33,492 bases of DNA. It comes from Clostridia bacterium. GTDB taxonomy: Bacteria > Bacillota > Clostridia > Oscillospirales > RGIG577. The position numbers and the translations under genes were made by a program. This document shows, piece by piece, positions 15,724 to 25,064 of this stretch. The notes beneath the pieces are model-generated. The model was not told the DNA's origin. It worked only from the letters and a program-made list of their open reading frames with translations, and did not search any database. The stretch covers positions 1-33,492 of the forward strand of contig JAFQZS010000034.1 in NCBI GenBank assembly GCA_017405765.1, read 5' to 3'. How positions within the stretch are numbered: position 1 is the first letter of the stretch; each line of letters starts with the position of its first letter.

Positions 15724-15755
15724 GGTAAGCCTACCGAAAAATCGATTGGCTTACC
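15724..15755 (-). terminator. Terminator of the zinc-ribbon gene
   Basis: GGTAAGCC (15724-15731) pairs with GGCTTACC (15748-15755) around a 16-nt loop. On the minus strand it is followed by GTTTTTATTGTTATT. It lies 16 bp after the stop of the gene at 15771-16148. Confidence 0.75.
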
Positions 15756-15770
15756 CCGCATATTTGTTGT

Positions 15771-16148
15771 TTATTGCAGTTTTGCGCCGCAGCTTGAGCA
15801 GAACTGGCTTCCGGCAGGATTGCCCGCGCCGCACGTTTCGCAGATAACACTGTCCTTTGCGGCGGCCAGCTTTGCTTTAAGCTCTTCCCTGTTTGCGATC
15901 TTTTCGGAAATAAGGGCGCATTTTTCGTTTATGGTTTCCGAAGGCTCCGTGTTTTCGGAGAAAGCCTTATATACGAGCTTGCCGATATCGATATAGAGGG
16001 AGTCTATCTCATTTTCGCAGTCTGCTATTGCCACTTTTATTTTTGTGGTCTCAACAAATTCGCCCGTCTTTTTAGTTACAGTAGTAGTCGTCGAGCGCGC
16101 CGCCTTTACGAACTGGTTGAACAAACCGCTGCTTTTTAAGTCGCTCAT
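15771..16148 (-). CDS. Small zinc-ribbon protein with helical N-terminal part
   Basis: A 125-residue protein. The first 95 residues are polar and mostly helix-forming with a likely coiled-coil (about 35-90); the end is a zinc ribbon with CETCG and CSSCG pairs, i.e. CxxC-N11-CxxC. There is no signal peptide or membrane helix. Proteins of this build are frequent in clostridia but their role is not established; it could be a scaffold or regulatory protein. The start is ATG 16148, five nt behind AAAGGTGA; an in-frame GTG 9 nt upstream overlaps that ribosome binding site. It has its own promoter and terminator, so it is monocistronic. Confidence 0.8.
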   Translation of the reverse strand: MSDLKSSGLFNQFVKAARSTTTTVTKKTGEFVETTKIKVAIADCENEIDSLYIDIGKLVYKAFSENTEPSETINEKCALISEKIANREELKAKLAAAKDSVICETCGAGNPAGSQFCSSCGAKLQ

Positions 16149-16205
16149 AACATTCACCTTTCTTCATGTATAAAATATAATAATTTACAGTATACTTTTA
16201 TTTTT

Positions 16206-16234
16206 ATTATACGAAAGAACTCTAAAAAAGTCCA
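16206..16234 (-). promoter_or_regulatory. Sigma-A promoter of the zinc-ribbon gene
   Basis: Minus strand: TGGACT (16234-16229), 17-bp spacer, perfect TATAAT (16211-16206). The gap also separates this gene from hemZ, whose stop is at 16241. Confidence 0.6.
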
Positions 16235-16240
16235 CAACAA

Positions 16241-17719
16241 TTATTTTGAATTTTGAGAAAGCATTTCTTTAAGCTTCAAATGATTGCGCGCGACCTTTGA
16301 AAAATCATTTATGTATTCGTATGGGTATTTGTAGTTGAAAATACGCTCTATCTTTCCTCCGCCGCAGAGCATCTTGCACACGGCTCCTGCGCCCGCTCCC
16401 AGCACCGGCATTACCTCCTCCATCATGTATATGTTGTAAAGGCATTCGGCGCCAGCACGCGCATATCCCACATTTTCAAGATTGCCGAGCGTTGATTTTT
16501 GACGATACAGATAATACGGCGAGTATCCCGAATCGAAAAGACGCTCGGATGCATAAGAGAGCATACTGCTGACAAGATCGAACTCGCGCGTTATGTCAAC
16601 ATGATCGTAGTTGAGAGTTGATGCGCGCTTAACGCTCAAGGTATGCACGGTCACGTTTGCGGGAGAAAGCGTGAGAATATCGTCTATCGTTCGTTTGAAG
16701 CTGTCAAGCGATTCGCCTGGCAGTCCGGCAATTACATCTGTATTTATAATATCGAAACCGGCGTCTTCCGAAAGCCTGTATGCCTTAAAAAAGTCGTCGC
16801 GTGTATGACGCCTGCCCAGACTCATAAGTATGTCGTCGTTCGTAGTTTGAGGATTTACGCTTACGCGCGTAACGCCCAAGCGTTTGGCGTCGGCAAGCTT
16901 TTTAGGCGTTATCGTATCGGCTCTGCCCGCTTCCAAAGTATATTCGGCGACCTTTGAAAGATCAAAGCACTCGTTTATACATAAAAGAAGCCTTAAAAGC
17001 TCGCTCTCGGAAAGCGACGTCGGCGTGCCGCCGCCTATATAAATAGACTTTATGTTGATAGAAAGCGAGGAAATAAGCTCTGAAAGCTCTCTAAGCTCGC
17101 GTATGAGCAGCGAAACATACTGAGGCACAAGATGGCCGGCTTTTTCTATCGAGTGAGAGACAAAGCTGCAGTAGCTGCATCGGCTTACGCAGAACGGTAT
17201 GGATATATACAGCGAAACATCATTATGTGAGATCTCGTTTATTATACTGTTCTGTACGTCTGATATTCCGAGAATGAGGCTGCTTTTTTCATCTGACAAG
17301 CAATAATCATTTACAAGAATATCATGAGCTTTTTCTAAAGAATTTGCTTTCCTTAGATCCCTCGCAAGCTTTGCGGGACGTATCCCCGTAAGTATTCCCC
17401 ATTTTAGACCGTGTCCCAAAGCTTGGGCAGACGCATCATAGGCCGATCTTTTTATCAAGTCTTTTTGCTTTCGCTTGTAAGACAGCTCGTCTGCCGGCAT
17501 ATTATCCGCTTTTAAGCAGGCACGGCCATTGTAAGAATTGCCGCGGTAAGTTATCACCGTATCGATATATAATACACCGTCTTTAACATATTGCTTGCTG
17601 AACGCTGTATCGCCGTCGTCGCATGAGGGCTTTTCCGAGACTTTTTCAAACCAGAAAAAGCTTTTTAAAACAGTGTAAACACTGTACGATTCCTCGTGTC
17701 CCTCCGTTTTAATTTGCAT
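16241..17719 (-). CDS. hemZ: HemZ-type radical SAM protein (coproporphyrinogen III oxidase-like)
   Basis: A 492-residue radical SAM enzyme of the HemN/HemZ/HemW group. The SAM [4Fe-4S] cluster motif is CVSRCSYC (Cys167, Cys171, Cys174), followed by the glycine motif IYIGGGTPTSL and GLPGES. The long N-terminal region (1-150) with GILTGIRPAKLARDL is typical of HemZ and absent from HemN/HemW. Firmicutes HemZ proteins are annotated as oxygen-independent coproporphyrinogen dehydrogenases, but activity is not proved for many and no other haem genes are in the window. It is last in the recJ-rel-dtd-MBL-hemZ operon and overlaps the MBL gene by 11 nt. Confidence 0.88.
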   Translation of the reverse strand: MQIKTEGHEESYSVYTVLKSFFWFEKVSEKPSCDDGDTAFSKQYVKDGVLYIDTVITYRGNSYNGRACLKADNMPADELSYKRKQKDLIKRSAYDASAQALGHGLKWGILTGIRPAKLARDLRKANSLEKAHDILVNDYCLSDEKSSLILGISDVQNSIINEISHNDVSLYISIPFCVSRCSYCSFVSHSIEKAGHLVPQYVSLLIRELRELSELISSLSINIKSIYIGGGTPTSLSESELLRLLLCINECFDLSKVAEYTLEAGRADTITPKKLADAKRLGVTRVSVNPQTTNDDILMSLGRRHTRDDFFKAYRLSEDAGFDIINTDVIAGLPGESLDSFKRTIDDILTLSPANVTVHTLSVKRASTLNYDHVDITREFDLVSSMLSYASERLFDSGYSPYYLYRQKSTLGNLENVGYARAGAECLYNIYMMEEVMPVLGAGAGAVCKMLCGGGKIERIFNYKYPYEYINDFSKVARNHLKLKEMLSQNSK

Positions 17720-18302
17720 ATCGGCTCTCTCGCATATATGGGTTGTTCATTCGCTCGTAATTCAGCGTTGTTTTCGGACCGTGCCCTGGAAAGACGGCAT
17801 AATTTCCGGAGATAAGGCTTATGCGTTTCAGCGAACGAAGCATCTCTTTATAATCTCCTCCGGGAAGGTCGCATCTGCCGCAGTTTTCAAGGAAAAGCGT
17901 ATCGCCGCTGAATATTGTTGACTCGGCTTTTATGCACATAGACCCCTGTGAATGACCGGGCGTAAGCAAAAACTCATAGGTGAGCTTTCCAATTGTCAAA
18001 GTGTCGCCGTCATTTACAAAGTGAACGTCTTTCCATGTTTTCTTTATATTCGTTTCATTCTGATTTACATATATGGGAATATTGAGCGAGTCCTGTATCA
18101 TTCTGACTGCGCCTATATGATCAAAATGAGTATGCGTAAGAAAGATCGCCTGCGCATCAAGCTTCAATGTGCGAATTACATCCAATATTGTAAGCGCCTC
18201 TTCGCCCGGATCTATTATAACGCATACGCTGTCCTCTTCGTCGTATACGAGATAACAATTAGTCTCAAGCGGGCCAACAGTTATACTCATGCCCTTCAAC
18301 AT
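17709..18302 (-). CDS. MBL-fold metallohydrolase (glyoxalase II-like)
   Basis: A 197-residue metallo-beta-lactamase-fold hydrolase. The dinuclear metal motif THTHFDH (His57, His59, Asp61, His62) is followed by LTPGHSQGSMC, FSGDTLFLENCGRCDLPGGD and the C-terminal VFPGHGPKTT histidine. This is the compact YqgX/GloB-like subgroup that lacks the C-terminal substrate domain of classical glyoxalase II. Substrate cannot be read from the sequence. GGCGG is 7 nt before the ATG. The neighbours dtd and rel are the usual ones in clostridia. Confidence 0.9.
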   Translation of the reverse strand: MLKGMSITVGPLETNCYLVYDEEDSVCVIIDPGEEALTILDVIRTLKLDAQAIFLTHTHFDHIGAVRMIQDSLNIPIYVNQNETNIKKTWKDVHFVNDGDTLTIGKLTYEFLLTPGHSQGSMCIKAESTIFSGDTLFLENCGRCDLPGGDYKEMLRSLKRISLISGNYAVFPGHGPKTTLNYERMNNPYMRESRYAN

Positions 18303-18329
18303 ACAAATTCCGCCTTTCTTTGTTGAAAA

Positions 18330-18779
18330 CTATTTATTTTTTGAATCCAATAAAACAGTAACGGGACCGTCGTTTATGATATTGACTTTCATGTCCGCGC
18401 CGAATTTACCGTGTTCGACCTTTGAGACGCCGCTGTTTTTCATGCCCTCGATGAACCTGTTGTACATGTCTTCGGCAAATTCGGGCAAAGCGGCGTTTAT
18501 ATAGCTTGGGCGATTGCCCTTTTTCGTGTCTGCACAAAGAGTAAACTGCGATATTATAAGCGCTTCGCCGTGTATATCCAGTACAGAAAGGTTCATCTTG
18601 CCGTTTTCATCGGAGAATATGCGCAGTGAGGGTATTTTCTTTAAAAGATACTTAAGATCGTCTTCAGTGTCGTTGGCAAAAACGCCCAGAAGAATATTAA
18701 GACCCTGTGATATCTCTCCTATGGTTTCGCCGCTCACAGAAACGCTTGAGGAAGTGACTCTTTGAATAAGCGCTCTCAT
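18330..18779 (-). CDS. dtd: D-aminoacyl-tRNA deacylase
   Basis: A 149-residue protein, the family length. It hydrolyses D-aminoacyl-tRNA and Gly-tRNA(Ala), keeping D-residues out of translation. It begins MRALIQRVTSSSVSVSGE, has SQFTLCADTKKGNRPSY in the middle and the NDGPVTVLLD motif holding the Gly-cisPro element at the end. AAGGCGGTG precedes the ATG. It lies 14 bp after rel, as in B. subtilis and most Firmicutes. Confidence 0.96.
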   Translation of the reverse strand: MRALIQRVTSSSVSVSGETIGEISQGLNILLGVFANDTEDDLKYLLKKIPSLRIFSDENGKMNLSVLDIHGEALIISQFTLCADTKKGNRPSYINAALPEFAEDMYNRFIEGMKNSGVSKVEHGKFGADMKVNIINDGPVTVLLDSKNK

Positions 18780-18793
18780 AAATACACCGCCTT

Positions 18794-21016
18794 TTACTGC
18801 ATACCTCTTACAACGTCAATAACTCCCTGGATACGGGACAGCTTGTTCATTACAAATTCAAGCTGAGCGAGCGATTTGATCTCGATGGATACGTTGATAA
18901 GCGTAAAGCCGTCTTTCGTTTCGCGCGCGTTTATACTGCTTGTTTTTATTTTCATGGTTGAAAACAGATTTATTACGTCGGCAACTATATTGAGCCTGTC
19001 GCGCGACACTATTTGAAGCGTTGAGGTAAACAGAGTTTCGCTCGTCTGCGTCCAGCTTACTTTTACCCAGCGCTGATTTGAATCGCGTTCGGTGTTGTTT
19101 ACTACGTTTACGCAATTCTTTTTATGGACGGATACGCCGAAGCCTCTTGTAATAAATCCTACGACCTCATCGCCGGGAAGCGGATTGCAGCAGTGCGCAA
19201 GCTTTATAAGGCAGTTGTCCATGCCCTCTACAAGTATTCCTTTATAATTCTTTGTATGATGTGTTTCGGCCGTTTCGGGAGCGGTGAGTTCAGCGGGGGG
19301 CTCGGGTTCCTGCTGCTTTTTCTGCTTGTCAACTTCGCTCAATACTTTTAAGATGACCTTGTTGAGCGAAAATCCGCCGTATCCAATGCCCGCGTAAAGA
19401 TCTTCAATTGATTTTGCGGAGAACCTGTTAAGAAGCGGAACGCGTATTTCATCTTTTAGCACATCGTTCAGGGAGAGCCCGTTTCGCTTTATTTCTTTTT
19501 CAAATTCGTTCTTACCGCGAGTTATGTTCTCGTCGCGCTTTTCTTTTTTGAACCATTGGCGTATCTTGTTCCTTGCGCCGCTCGTTTTGCACATTTTGAG
19601 CCAATCGAGCGACGGGCCGTGAGATGAAGACGAGCGGATTATTTCAACGATATCGCCGTTGTGAAGAACAGAATCAATGGGGACTATTCGCCCGTTGACC
19701 TTGCCGCCGCTCATGTTGTTGCCAACGCCGGAATGTATCGCATATGCAAAGTCGATTATGGTGGAGCCCTGAGGCAGGTTCAATACGTCGCCCGCCGGAG
19801 TGAATACGAATACTTCGTCTGCGAACATATCTATTTTCAGCGCTCGCATGAGGTCGTCGGGATCTTCCGACTCCTTTTGTATTTCCAAAAGCTGACGCAC
19901 CCATATAAGGTTTTCGCCTGCCTTCTTGTCTGTTATATTTTGCTTGTATTTCCAATGGGCCGCTATACCCATTTCAGCTACTTCGTCCATTTCTTTCGTG
20001 CGTATCTGCACTTCAAACGCGACTCCGGCCTTGCCTATTACGGTCGTGTGCAGCGACTGATACATATTCGGCTTAGGCGTGGAAATATAGTCCTTAAAAC
20101 GGCGCGGTATCGGCTTATACATATCGTGCATTATGCCAAGCACGTTATAGCAATCGACCGTCTCGTCAACGATTATGCGTATTGCAAAAAGATCGTATAT
20201 TTCGTCAAAGCTGCGGTTCTGGGTATACATTTTGCGGTAAATGCTGTATATGTGCTTTGCGCGGCTTGATATGGTGTGCTTTAATCCCGCTTCGTCGAGA
20301 CGCTTTTTTACGCTCTCCTCGATGCTCGATAAAAAGGCCTCGTTTTGGACCATTTTTTTTGCGATATTGTCTTCGATCTCCTTGCAGGCAATGGGGTCGA
20401 GTATCTTTATCGAAATATCCTCAAGCTCCGTTTTTATCTTCTGGATACCGAGACGGTGCGCCAAAGGAGAATATACCTCTATCGTCTCTAGCGCCTTTTG
20501 ACGCTGCTTTTCTTCGGGCATGGATGATATCGTGCGCATATTGTGAAGCCTGTCTGCAAGCTTTATCAGCAGTACGCGGATGTCCTTGGCCATAGCGAGA
20601 AACATCTTGCGCAGGTTTTCTATCTGCTGCTCCTCTTTTGACGAATAAGGTATGCGTCCTAATTTTGTTACGCCGTCTACAAGGTCAGCCACATCTTTGC
20701 CGAATTTTGATTTTATGTCGTCAAGCGTGACGTCGGTGTCCTCAACAACGTCATGAAGAAGAGCCGCCGTGATGGAATCGGAATCAAGCGACATATCCGA
20801 TAAAATATGCGCCACTTTAAGCGGGTGGATAACATACGGACCGCCGGCAACACGCTTTTGAAGCTTATGCGCTTCACAGGCAAGCTCATATGCCCGCGTT
20901 ATTTTGTCAAAGTCGGCATTTTTATTATATTTTTTGATCTGCTTTATGAGCAGATCGAATTCTTCTTGAATCTCGTTAGCTTCAGAAGAGATGGAAGGAG
21001 TTTCCGTTTTAAGCAT
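18794..21016 (-). CDS. rel: Bifunctional (p)ppGpp synthetase/hydrolase Rel
   Basis: A 740-residue stringent-response enzyme. Domains in order: HD hydrolase (about 45-190, HDVVED with His88-Asp89), synthetase (about 225-350, RAKHIYSIYRKM and RRFKDYIS; RFKD at 306-309 is the bifunctional type rather than the EXDD of monofunctional RelA), TGS (about 395-455, VFVFTPAGDVLNLPQGST), zinc-finger/RIS region (about 605-650, AHCCNPLPGDEVVGFITRG) and ACT (about 665-740). The hydrolase residues appear intact. It overlaps recJ by 8 nt. The apt gene that separates recJ and relA in B. subtilis is absent here. Confidence 0.96.
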   Translation of the reverse strand: MLKTETPSISSEANEIQEEFDLLIKQIKKYNKNADFDKITRAYELACEAHKLQKRVAGGPYVIHPLKVAHILSDMSLDSDSITAALLHDVVEDTDVTLDDIKSKFGKDVADLVDGVTKLGRIPYSSKEEQQIENLRKMFLAMAKDIRVLLIKLADRLHNMRTISSMPEEKQRQKALETIEVYSPLAHRLGIQKIKTELEDISIKILDPIACKEIEDNIAKKMVQNEAFLSSIEESVKKRLDEAGLKHTISSRAKHIYSIYRKMYTQNRSFDEIYDLFAIRIIVDETVDCYNVLGIMHDMYKPIPRRFKDYISTPKPNMYQSLHTTVIGKAGVAFEVQIRTKEMDEVAEMGIAAHWKYKQNITDKKAGENLIWVRQLLEIQKESEDPDDLMRALKIDMFADEVFVFTPAGDVLNLPQGSTIIDFAYAIHSGVGNNMSGGKVNGRIVPIDSVLHNGDIVEIIRSSSSHGPSLDWLKMCKTSGARNKIRQWFKKEKRDENITRGKNEFEKEIKRNGLSLNDVLKDEIRVPLLNRFSAKSIEDLYAGIGYGGFSLNKVILKVLSEVDKQKKQQEPEPPAELTAPETAETHHTKNYKGILVEGMDNCLIKLAHCCNPLPGDEVVGFITRGFGVSVHKKNCVNVVNNTERDSNQRWVKVSWTQTSETLFTSTLQIVSRDRLNIVADVINLFSTMKIKTSSINARETKDGFTLINVSIEIKSLAQLEFVMNKLSRIQGVIDVVRGMQ

Positions 21017-23096
21017 TTGCGTAATCCTCTTTGAGTTTATTAAGAATCTTGGAGTCGTTCAAATCGATCTTCGGTGCGCTCTTGTTTATAAATACGGTTA
21101 TCGTTTTATCAAAATACCGGAAATTGATAAGTGAGTTTTCCTGCATGACCTCAAGGCAAACCATCATTTTGGCGTGATTCACTTCACGCTTTGAATGCCA
21201 TGAAACCTCTCTTGAGAGCTTTGATATCGAAAACTCGTTTATACCGCGCTGCGCCTTTGCACAAAGATATCTGTAGGTAGCCACAAAATCGTCTCTAACG
21301 GGAATTATTGTTTCAAGCTCATCTTTTCTCAGGGCAAGGCTGTCTTTGTGTTTTAAATATATTTCATGGCAAGTATGCATATTTACGCCGTATTTGCCCG
21401 AAAGCTCCATAGCCTTTATTATAAACTGCACCGAATCACGACCTCTGTACGTATGGATATTTGCAGTAAACACTATGTCTACGCGGTCACCCGAAATAAC
21501 GCCAAGCTCATCCTCTGTCTTATTAAAGAAAAACGCTGAAACAAATTTGTCGCGCTCAAGCTGGAAACTAAGTCTCACATGCTTGTTGCCCGATATGGGA
21601 ACAACATCCCAAATAAGCACGTTCTTCATTATGAAAACGGGAGTCGGATTGCCTGTTCCGTAAGGCTCTAAAACGGAGAGCGAGTTTATCGTGTCTATCG
21701 TAATTTCATACGGATACAATTCGCAGTCGGCCGTAAGCGCGGGCATTTCTATGGAAGCCAGCTCATCGCGGCTTAAGCGGTTTATCTCTTTCCTGAAAGC
21801 AGGTATGTTCTCTTTTTTTATACTGAGACCCGCCGCAAGCTCATGTCCGCCGTATTTTTCAAGATATGAGCTTGTTTTTTCAAGAGCGCGAAAGAGATTA
21901 AAATTGCCTATGCTGCGCCCGCTGCCTTTGCCGGGTTCTTCCTGTGAGGAAATAAGTATTGTGGGGCAGCCGTATCGTTCGCATATTTTTGAAGCAACGA
22001 CGCCTATAACGCCCTGATGCCATGCTTCGTTTTCCAATACGATTATCTCAGGCTCGCTCTTTTGAGGGTTAAGGCGTTCAAGCTCTTTATTTACCTGTCT
22101 TAGGATCTCGGCCTCGGTCTCCTGGCGCAGTTTATTCTTCTGTATCAGCTCGTCGGATATGTCTTCCGCCGTCTTTTTATCCTTCGTCACAAAAAGCTCT
22201 ACCGCCAGATTGGCGTTTCCCACACGTCCCGCCGCATTTATTCTCGGAGCAAGCACAAAACTAACCAAAACGGCGTTTATCGGCTTTGACTCAAGCCCCG
22301 CCATACTGATAAGCGAACGGAGTCCCAGATTGTCGGTGCTCTGAAGGTGCTTAAGCCCCTCTTTTGCGATAAGTCTGTTTTCGCCCGAAAGCGGCATTAC
22401 GTCGGCTATGGTGCCTATAGCTACAAGCTCACAGTAGCGACAGAACATGTCCTTCATCTTATCTTTTCCCGAAAGCGCGCATATGAGCTTAAATACAACG
22501 CCTACTCCGGCTAAGTTTTTAAACGGATAAGGACAGTCGGGGCGTTTGGGGTTTATGACTGCAAGGGCGTCGGGTATCTCAGACGAGCACTCATGATGGT
22601 CGGTTATAATTATGTCAAGACCTATCGAATTTGCATATTTTACTTCTTCAAACCCCGTTATACCGGAATCCACGGTAATTAGCAGCGTGGCGCCCGAATC
22701 GTAAAGCGCTTTTATAGCGCATGAATTAAGACCGTAGCCCTCGTCGCATCGCTGAGGTATGTAATACTCTGTCTCTATACCGAGATCGGTAAGATAATTT
22801 ATAAGTACTGCCGTGGAGGTAACGCCGTCTACGTCGTAATCTCCGTAGACCGCTATCTTTTCATGCGCCGAAATTGCTTTAAGAATGCGTGCGCATGCTG
22901 CGTCCATATCCTTTAAGAGAAACGGATCGTTCCAAAGATCCTCGCCTGCATCTATGAAAGAGTGCGCCTCATCTGCGTTAGTTATTCCTCTGTTTATAAG
23001 CAGTATCTTTACAAGCTCGTTTTGAGAAAGCGACGAAAGCGCGTCTGTATTTTCTGTTCTTCTGTCGAACAAACATTGCCATGAATCGTTTTTCAT
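21009..23096 (-). CDS. recJ: Single-strand-specific 5'-3' exonuclease RecJ
   Basis: A 695-residue DHH/DHHA1 phosphoesterase that degrades 5'-ended single strands in recombination and mismatch/base-excision repair. Metal motifs: YGDYDVDGVTST (Asp86, Asp88, Asp90), VDSGI, and DHH at 166-168. The DHHA1 part has GSGRSIG and YGGHELAAG; an OB-fold region follows. Length is above that of E. coli RecJ (577), with the C-terminal extension common in Firmicutes. GGTGAG precedes the ATG. First gene of a five-gene operon with a clear promoter. Confidence 0.94.
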   Translation of the reverse strand: MKNDSWQCLFDRRTENTDALSSLSQNELVKILLINRGITNADEAHSFIDAGEDLWNDPFLLKDMDAACARILKAISAHEKIAVYGDYDVDGVTSTAVLINYLTDLGIETEYYIPQRCDEGYGLNSCAIKALYDSGATLLITVDSGITGFEEVKYANSIGLDIIITDHHECSSEIPDALAVINPKRPDCPYPFKNLAGVGVVFKLICALSGKDKMKDMFCRYCELVAIGTIADVMPLSGENRLIAKEGLKHLQSTDNLGLRSLISMAGLESKPINAVLVSFVLAPRINAAGRVGNANLAVELFVTKDKKTAEDISDELIQKNKLRQETEAEILRQVNKELERLNPQKSEPEIIVLENEAWHQGVIGVVASKICERYGCPTILISSQEEPGKGSGRSIGNFNLFRALEKTSSYLEKYGGHELAAGLSIKKENIPAFRKEINRLSRDELASIEMPALTADCELYPYEITIDTINSLSVLEPYGTGNPTPVFIMKNVLIWDVVPISGNKHVRLSFQLERDKFVSAFFFNKTEDELGVISGDRVDIVFTANIHTYRGRDSVQFIIKAMELSGKYGVNMHTCHEIYLKHKDSLALRKDELETIIPVRDDFVATYRYLCAKAQRGINEFSISKLSREVSWHSKREVNHAKMMVCLEVMQENSLINFRYFDKTITVFINKSAPKIDLNDSKILNKLKEDYANA

Positions 23097-23147
23097 ATAC
23101 TCACCAACATAAATTTATTATACCTTATATTAAAGCAACAATATATT

Positions 23148-23176
23148 ATTATACTGTATATTGTGGCTTATGACAA
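23148..23176 (-). promoter_or_regulatory. Sigma-A promoter of the recJ-rel-dtd-MBL-hemZ operon
   Basis: Minus strand: TTGTCA (23176-23171), 17-bp spacer, perfect TATAAT (23153-23148), about 50 bp before recJ. A small TATCGA/TCGATA inverted repeat (23184-23200) lies just upstream. Confidence 0.78.
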
Positions 23177-23231
23177 TACAAATTATCGAAAATATCGATA
23201 TATAATATGCTTTTTTACGTGTAAAACCAAA

Positions 23232-23262
23232 AAGACAGCAAAAAGCGGGGCTCAGCTGTCTT
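23232..23262 (-). terminator. Terminator of the radical SAM gene
   Basis: AAGACAGC (23232-23239) pairs with GCTGTCTT (23255-23262). On the minus strand the stem is followed by TTTTTGGTTTT. It lies 30 bp after the stop at 23292 and upstream of the recJ promoter. Confidence 0.8.
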
Positions 23263-23291
23263 AAGGGGCTTATGAAAAAAGGCAAAAAGGT

Positions 23292-23903
23292 TCATTTAAC
23301 AATTTCGCGTATGCGCAAAGGAATGCCGAGCTTTCTTGAAAGCTCCTTTGACTGTTCTATTTGTTCTTTCGGGATAATATCTACTACGGTGAACATAGTG
23401 TCTATCCCCGCGTTCTTGCAGCGTACGGCAAATGAGCACATGGCGTCAAATGATTTTTCACCGAATTTCGGCCGCGTGACTTTCGTATAATCTTGGGCGT
23501 TCGGTGCGTTGAGGCTTATTGAAACGATATCTATAAGCCCCGAGATATCAGGCACTATATCGCGGCCGTGTATAAGATGCGAAAGGCCGTTCGTATTTAA
23601 ACGTATAGGCGTTTTGGAGCGCGATTTGATAAGCTTTGCCGTTTCGCACAGGATCTCGGGACGCTCGGTAGGCTCGCCGTAGCCGCAGAATACTATCTGC
23701 GTATACTTGTCAAGCTCGCGTTCGTTCAATGATGTGGCGATCTCCTCTATCGAAGGCTCGTGTTCAAGCCATAAGGGGTCGGAGCCGTACGCGCCGTCGC
23801 CGTTTTGGCGTATGCAGAAAACGCAGCTGCAGGGACAGCGGTTAGTAATATTGAGATAAAGCTTATCTTCCACCTCGTATGTTATCGTCATAGATCTTTT
23901 CAT
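23292..23903 (-). CDS. Radical SAM protein, TatD-associated family
   Basis: A short 203-residue radical SAM protein. The cluster motif is C23-PCS-C27-VF-C30 (CPCSCVFC), followed by IVFCGYGEPTERPE and RLNTNGLSHL, the GEP and strand motifs of small activating-enzyme-like radical SAM domains. There is no room for extra iron-sulfur clusters. The sequence fits the family often fused or linked to TatD nuclease genes in Firmicutes; no tatD is seen in this window. Reaction unknown. GGTGG precedes the ATG. Monocistronic with its own terminator. Confidence 0.82.
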   Translation of the reverse strand: MKRSMTITYEVEDKLYLNITNRCPCSCVFCIRQNGDGAYGSDPLWLEHEPSIEEIATSLNERELDKYTQIVFCGYGEPTERPEILCETAKLIKSRSKTPIRLNTNGLSHLIHGRDIVPDISGLIDIVSISLNAPNAQDYTKVTRPKFGEKSFDAMCSFAVRCKNAGIDTMFTVVDIIPKEQIEQSKELSRKLGIPLRIREIVK

Positions 23904-24078
23904 TTAAGCCACCATTGTTTTATGAAGTTATTATATTGTAATTTGATATTTGCTTTGCTTAAAAAGATGCTCTCTGTCAGCAAATTGATTATACTACGCA
24001 CCGGCTCATTATGTCAACGTGAAAGATAACTATATCTGTATGAAGCGGGAGTCAAAAAGGCGTGTCATGCCTGTAAAC

Positions 24079-24107
24079 TTGACAATATCGCTTTTTTATG
24101 CTAAACT
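24079..24107 (+). promoter_or_regulatory. Sigma-A promoter of the NlpC/P60 gene
   Basis: Perfect TTGACA (24079-24084), 17-bp spacer, TAAACT (24102-24107). Start of transcription near 24114, about 45 nt before the chosen ATG. Confidence 0.75.
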
Positions 24108-24158
24108 TCTCATATAACTTTTACTGGCTTGGGAAAATTTTTGAGGAAAGAGGTGTAT

Positions 24159-24956
24159 ATGCGAAAGCAAAAAATAAAGAACAATATAATAAAGTACATC
24201 ATTATCTCTGCAATCATTGTGATCTCCCTTGGTGCAACAGCGGCCTTTGCAGGTGATTGGGGATATGGCGTCGTTATCGCTAACGGCGGACTTAATATGA
24301 GGTCTTCCGCCTCTTTGGATAGTGAAAAAATATCAGTTATACCGGACGCCACTGTTATAAGCGTTAATGCAATGACTCCTGACGGACATTGGTATGACGT
24401 TACATATAACGGTAAGGTAGGATATGTTTCCAGCGATTATCTTTCGCTTCGTACGTATGATATAGAGACCTACGGTAAGCATTACGATTACGGACAGGAA
24501 GCGAAAGACGCCCCCGAGCTTTTTACTCAAGAAGAGGTATCGTCTTCATTAGCTTCGATCAACAGCAAAGATATTACCCAGGGAGAAAAAATCTGCGAAT
24601 TCGCAGCAACTTTCTTAGGTGTGCCTTATGTATCAGGCGGCACATCTCCTGAAGGATTTGACTGTTCGGGTCTCGTACAGTATGTTTATTCTGAATTTGG
24701 ATATAAATTACCGCGTACCGCGACCGAACAGTGCGAGTCGCTTTCTATCACGGTAGAAAAGACAGACTTGCGTCCCGGCGATCTTATTTTCTTTAAGCTT
24801 CCGGGATATTCAAAACCCATCGGACACGTCGGCATATATGTCGGTGACAATAAATTCATACATGCCACGTATACCGGTGACGTCATCAGATATGGTGACC
24901 TTAATACTAAATATTATATAGAAAATTATGTTACATCAAAAAGGCTTTTATCTTAA
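24159..24956 (+). CDS. Secreted SH3b-NlpC/P60 cell-wall endopeptidase
   Basis: The 265-residue precursor has a basic N-terminus and signal peptide (1-31, ending TAAFA), an SH3b wall-binding domain (about 36-97, GGLNMRSSASLDSEKI to GKVGYVSSDYL), a linker, and an NlpC/P60 papain-like domain (about 140-262) with Cys169 (FDCSGL), His223 (GHVGIY) and His235 (FIHA). Family members cleave D-Glu to diamino-acid bonds in peptidoglycan stem peptides. The start is ATG 24159, behind GAGGTG; a TTG 30 nt upstream is in frame but lacks a ribosome binding site. It has its own promoter and terminator. Role may be growth, separation or germination; the sequence does not say. Confidence 0.92.
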   Translation: MRKQKIKNNIIKYIIISAIIVISLGATAAFAGDWGYGVVIANGGLNMRSSASLDSEKISVIPDATVISVNAMTPDGHWYDVTYNGKVGYVSSDYLSLRTYDIETYGKHYDYGQEAKDAPELFTQEEVSSSLASINSKDITQGEKICEFAATFLGVPYVSGGTSPEGFDCSGLVQYVYSEFGYKLPRTATEQCESLSITVEKTDLRPGDLIFFKLPGYSKPIGHVGIYVGDNKFIHATYTGDVIRYGDLNTKYYIENYVTSKRLLS

Positions 24957-25032
24957 AGCTACACCCAAGCAAAGTAAAAAGCCTATAGATGTACAGTATT
25001 TGGCTATGTAGTATCTAAGCAGTATCAAAAAT

Positions 25033-25064
25033 AATTGGACAGGTTTTGCAGTACCTGTCCAATT
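25033..25064 (+). terminator. Strong hairpin between nlpC and the AlkD-like gene
   Basis: AATTGGACAGGT (25033-25044) pairs perfectly with ACCTGTCCAATT (25053-25064); TTTTC overlaps and follows the 3' arm. It probably terminates the NlpC/P60 transcript. It stands only 29 bp before the next start codon, so it may also control expression of that gene. Confidence 0.78.

Noticed and set aside
18794..23096. Missing apt gene between recJ and rel as a possible deletion
   Set aside because: The two genes overlap by 8 nt in a healthy operon, and the recJ-rel order without apt is plausible for a lineage; not evidence of a defect.
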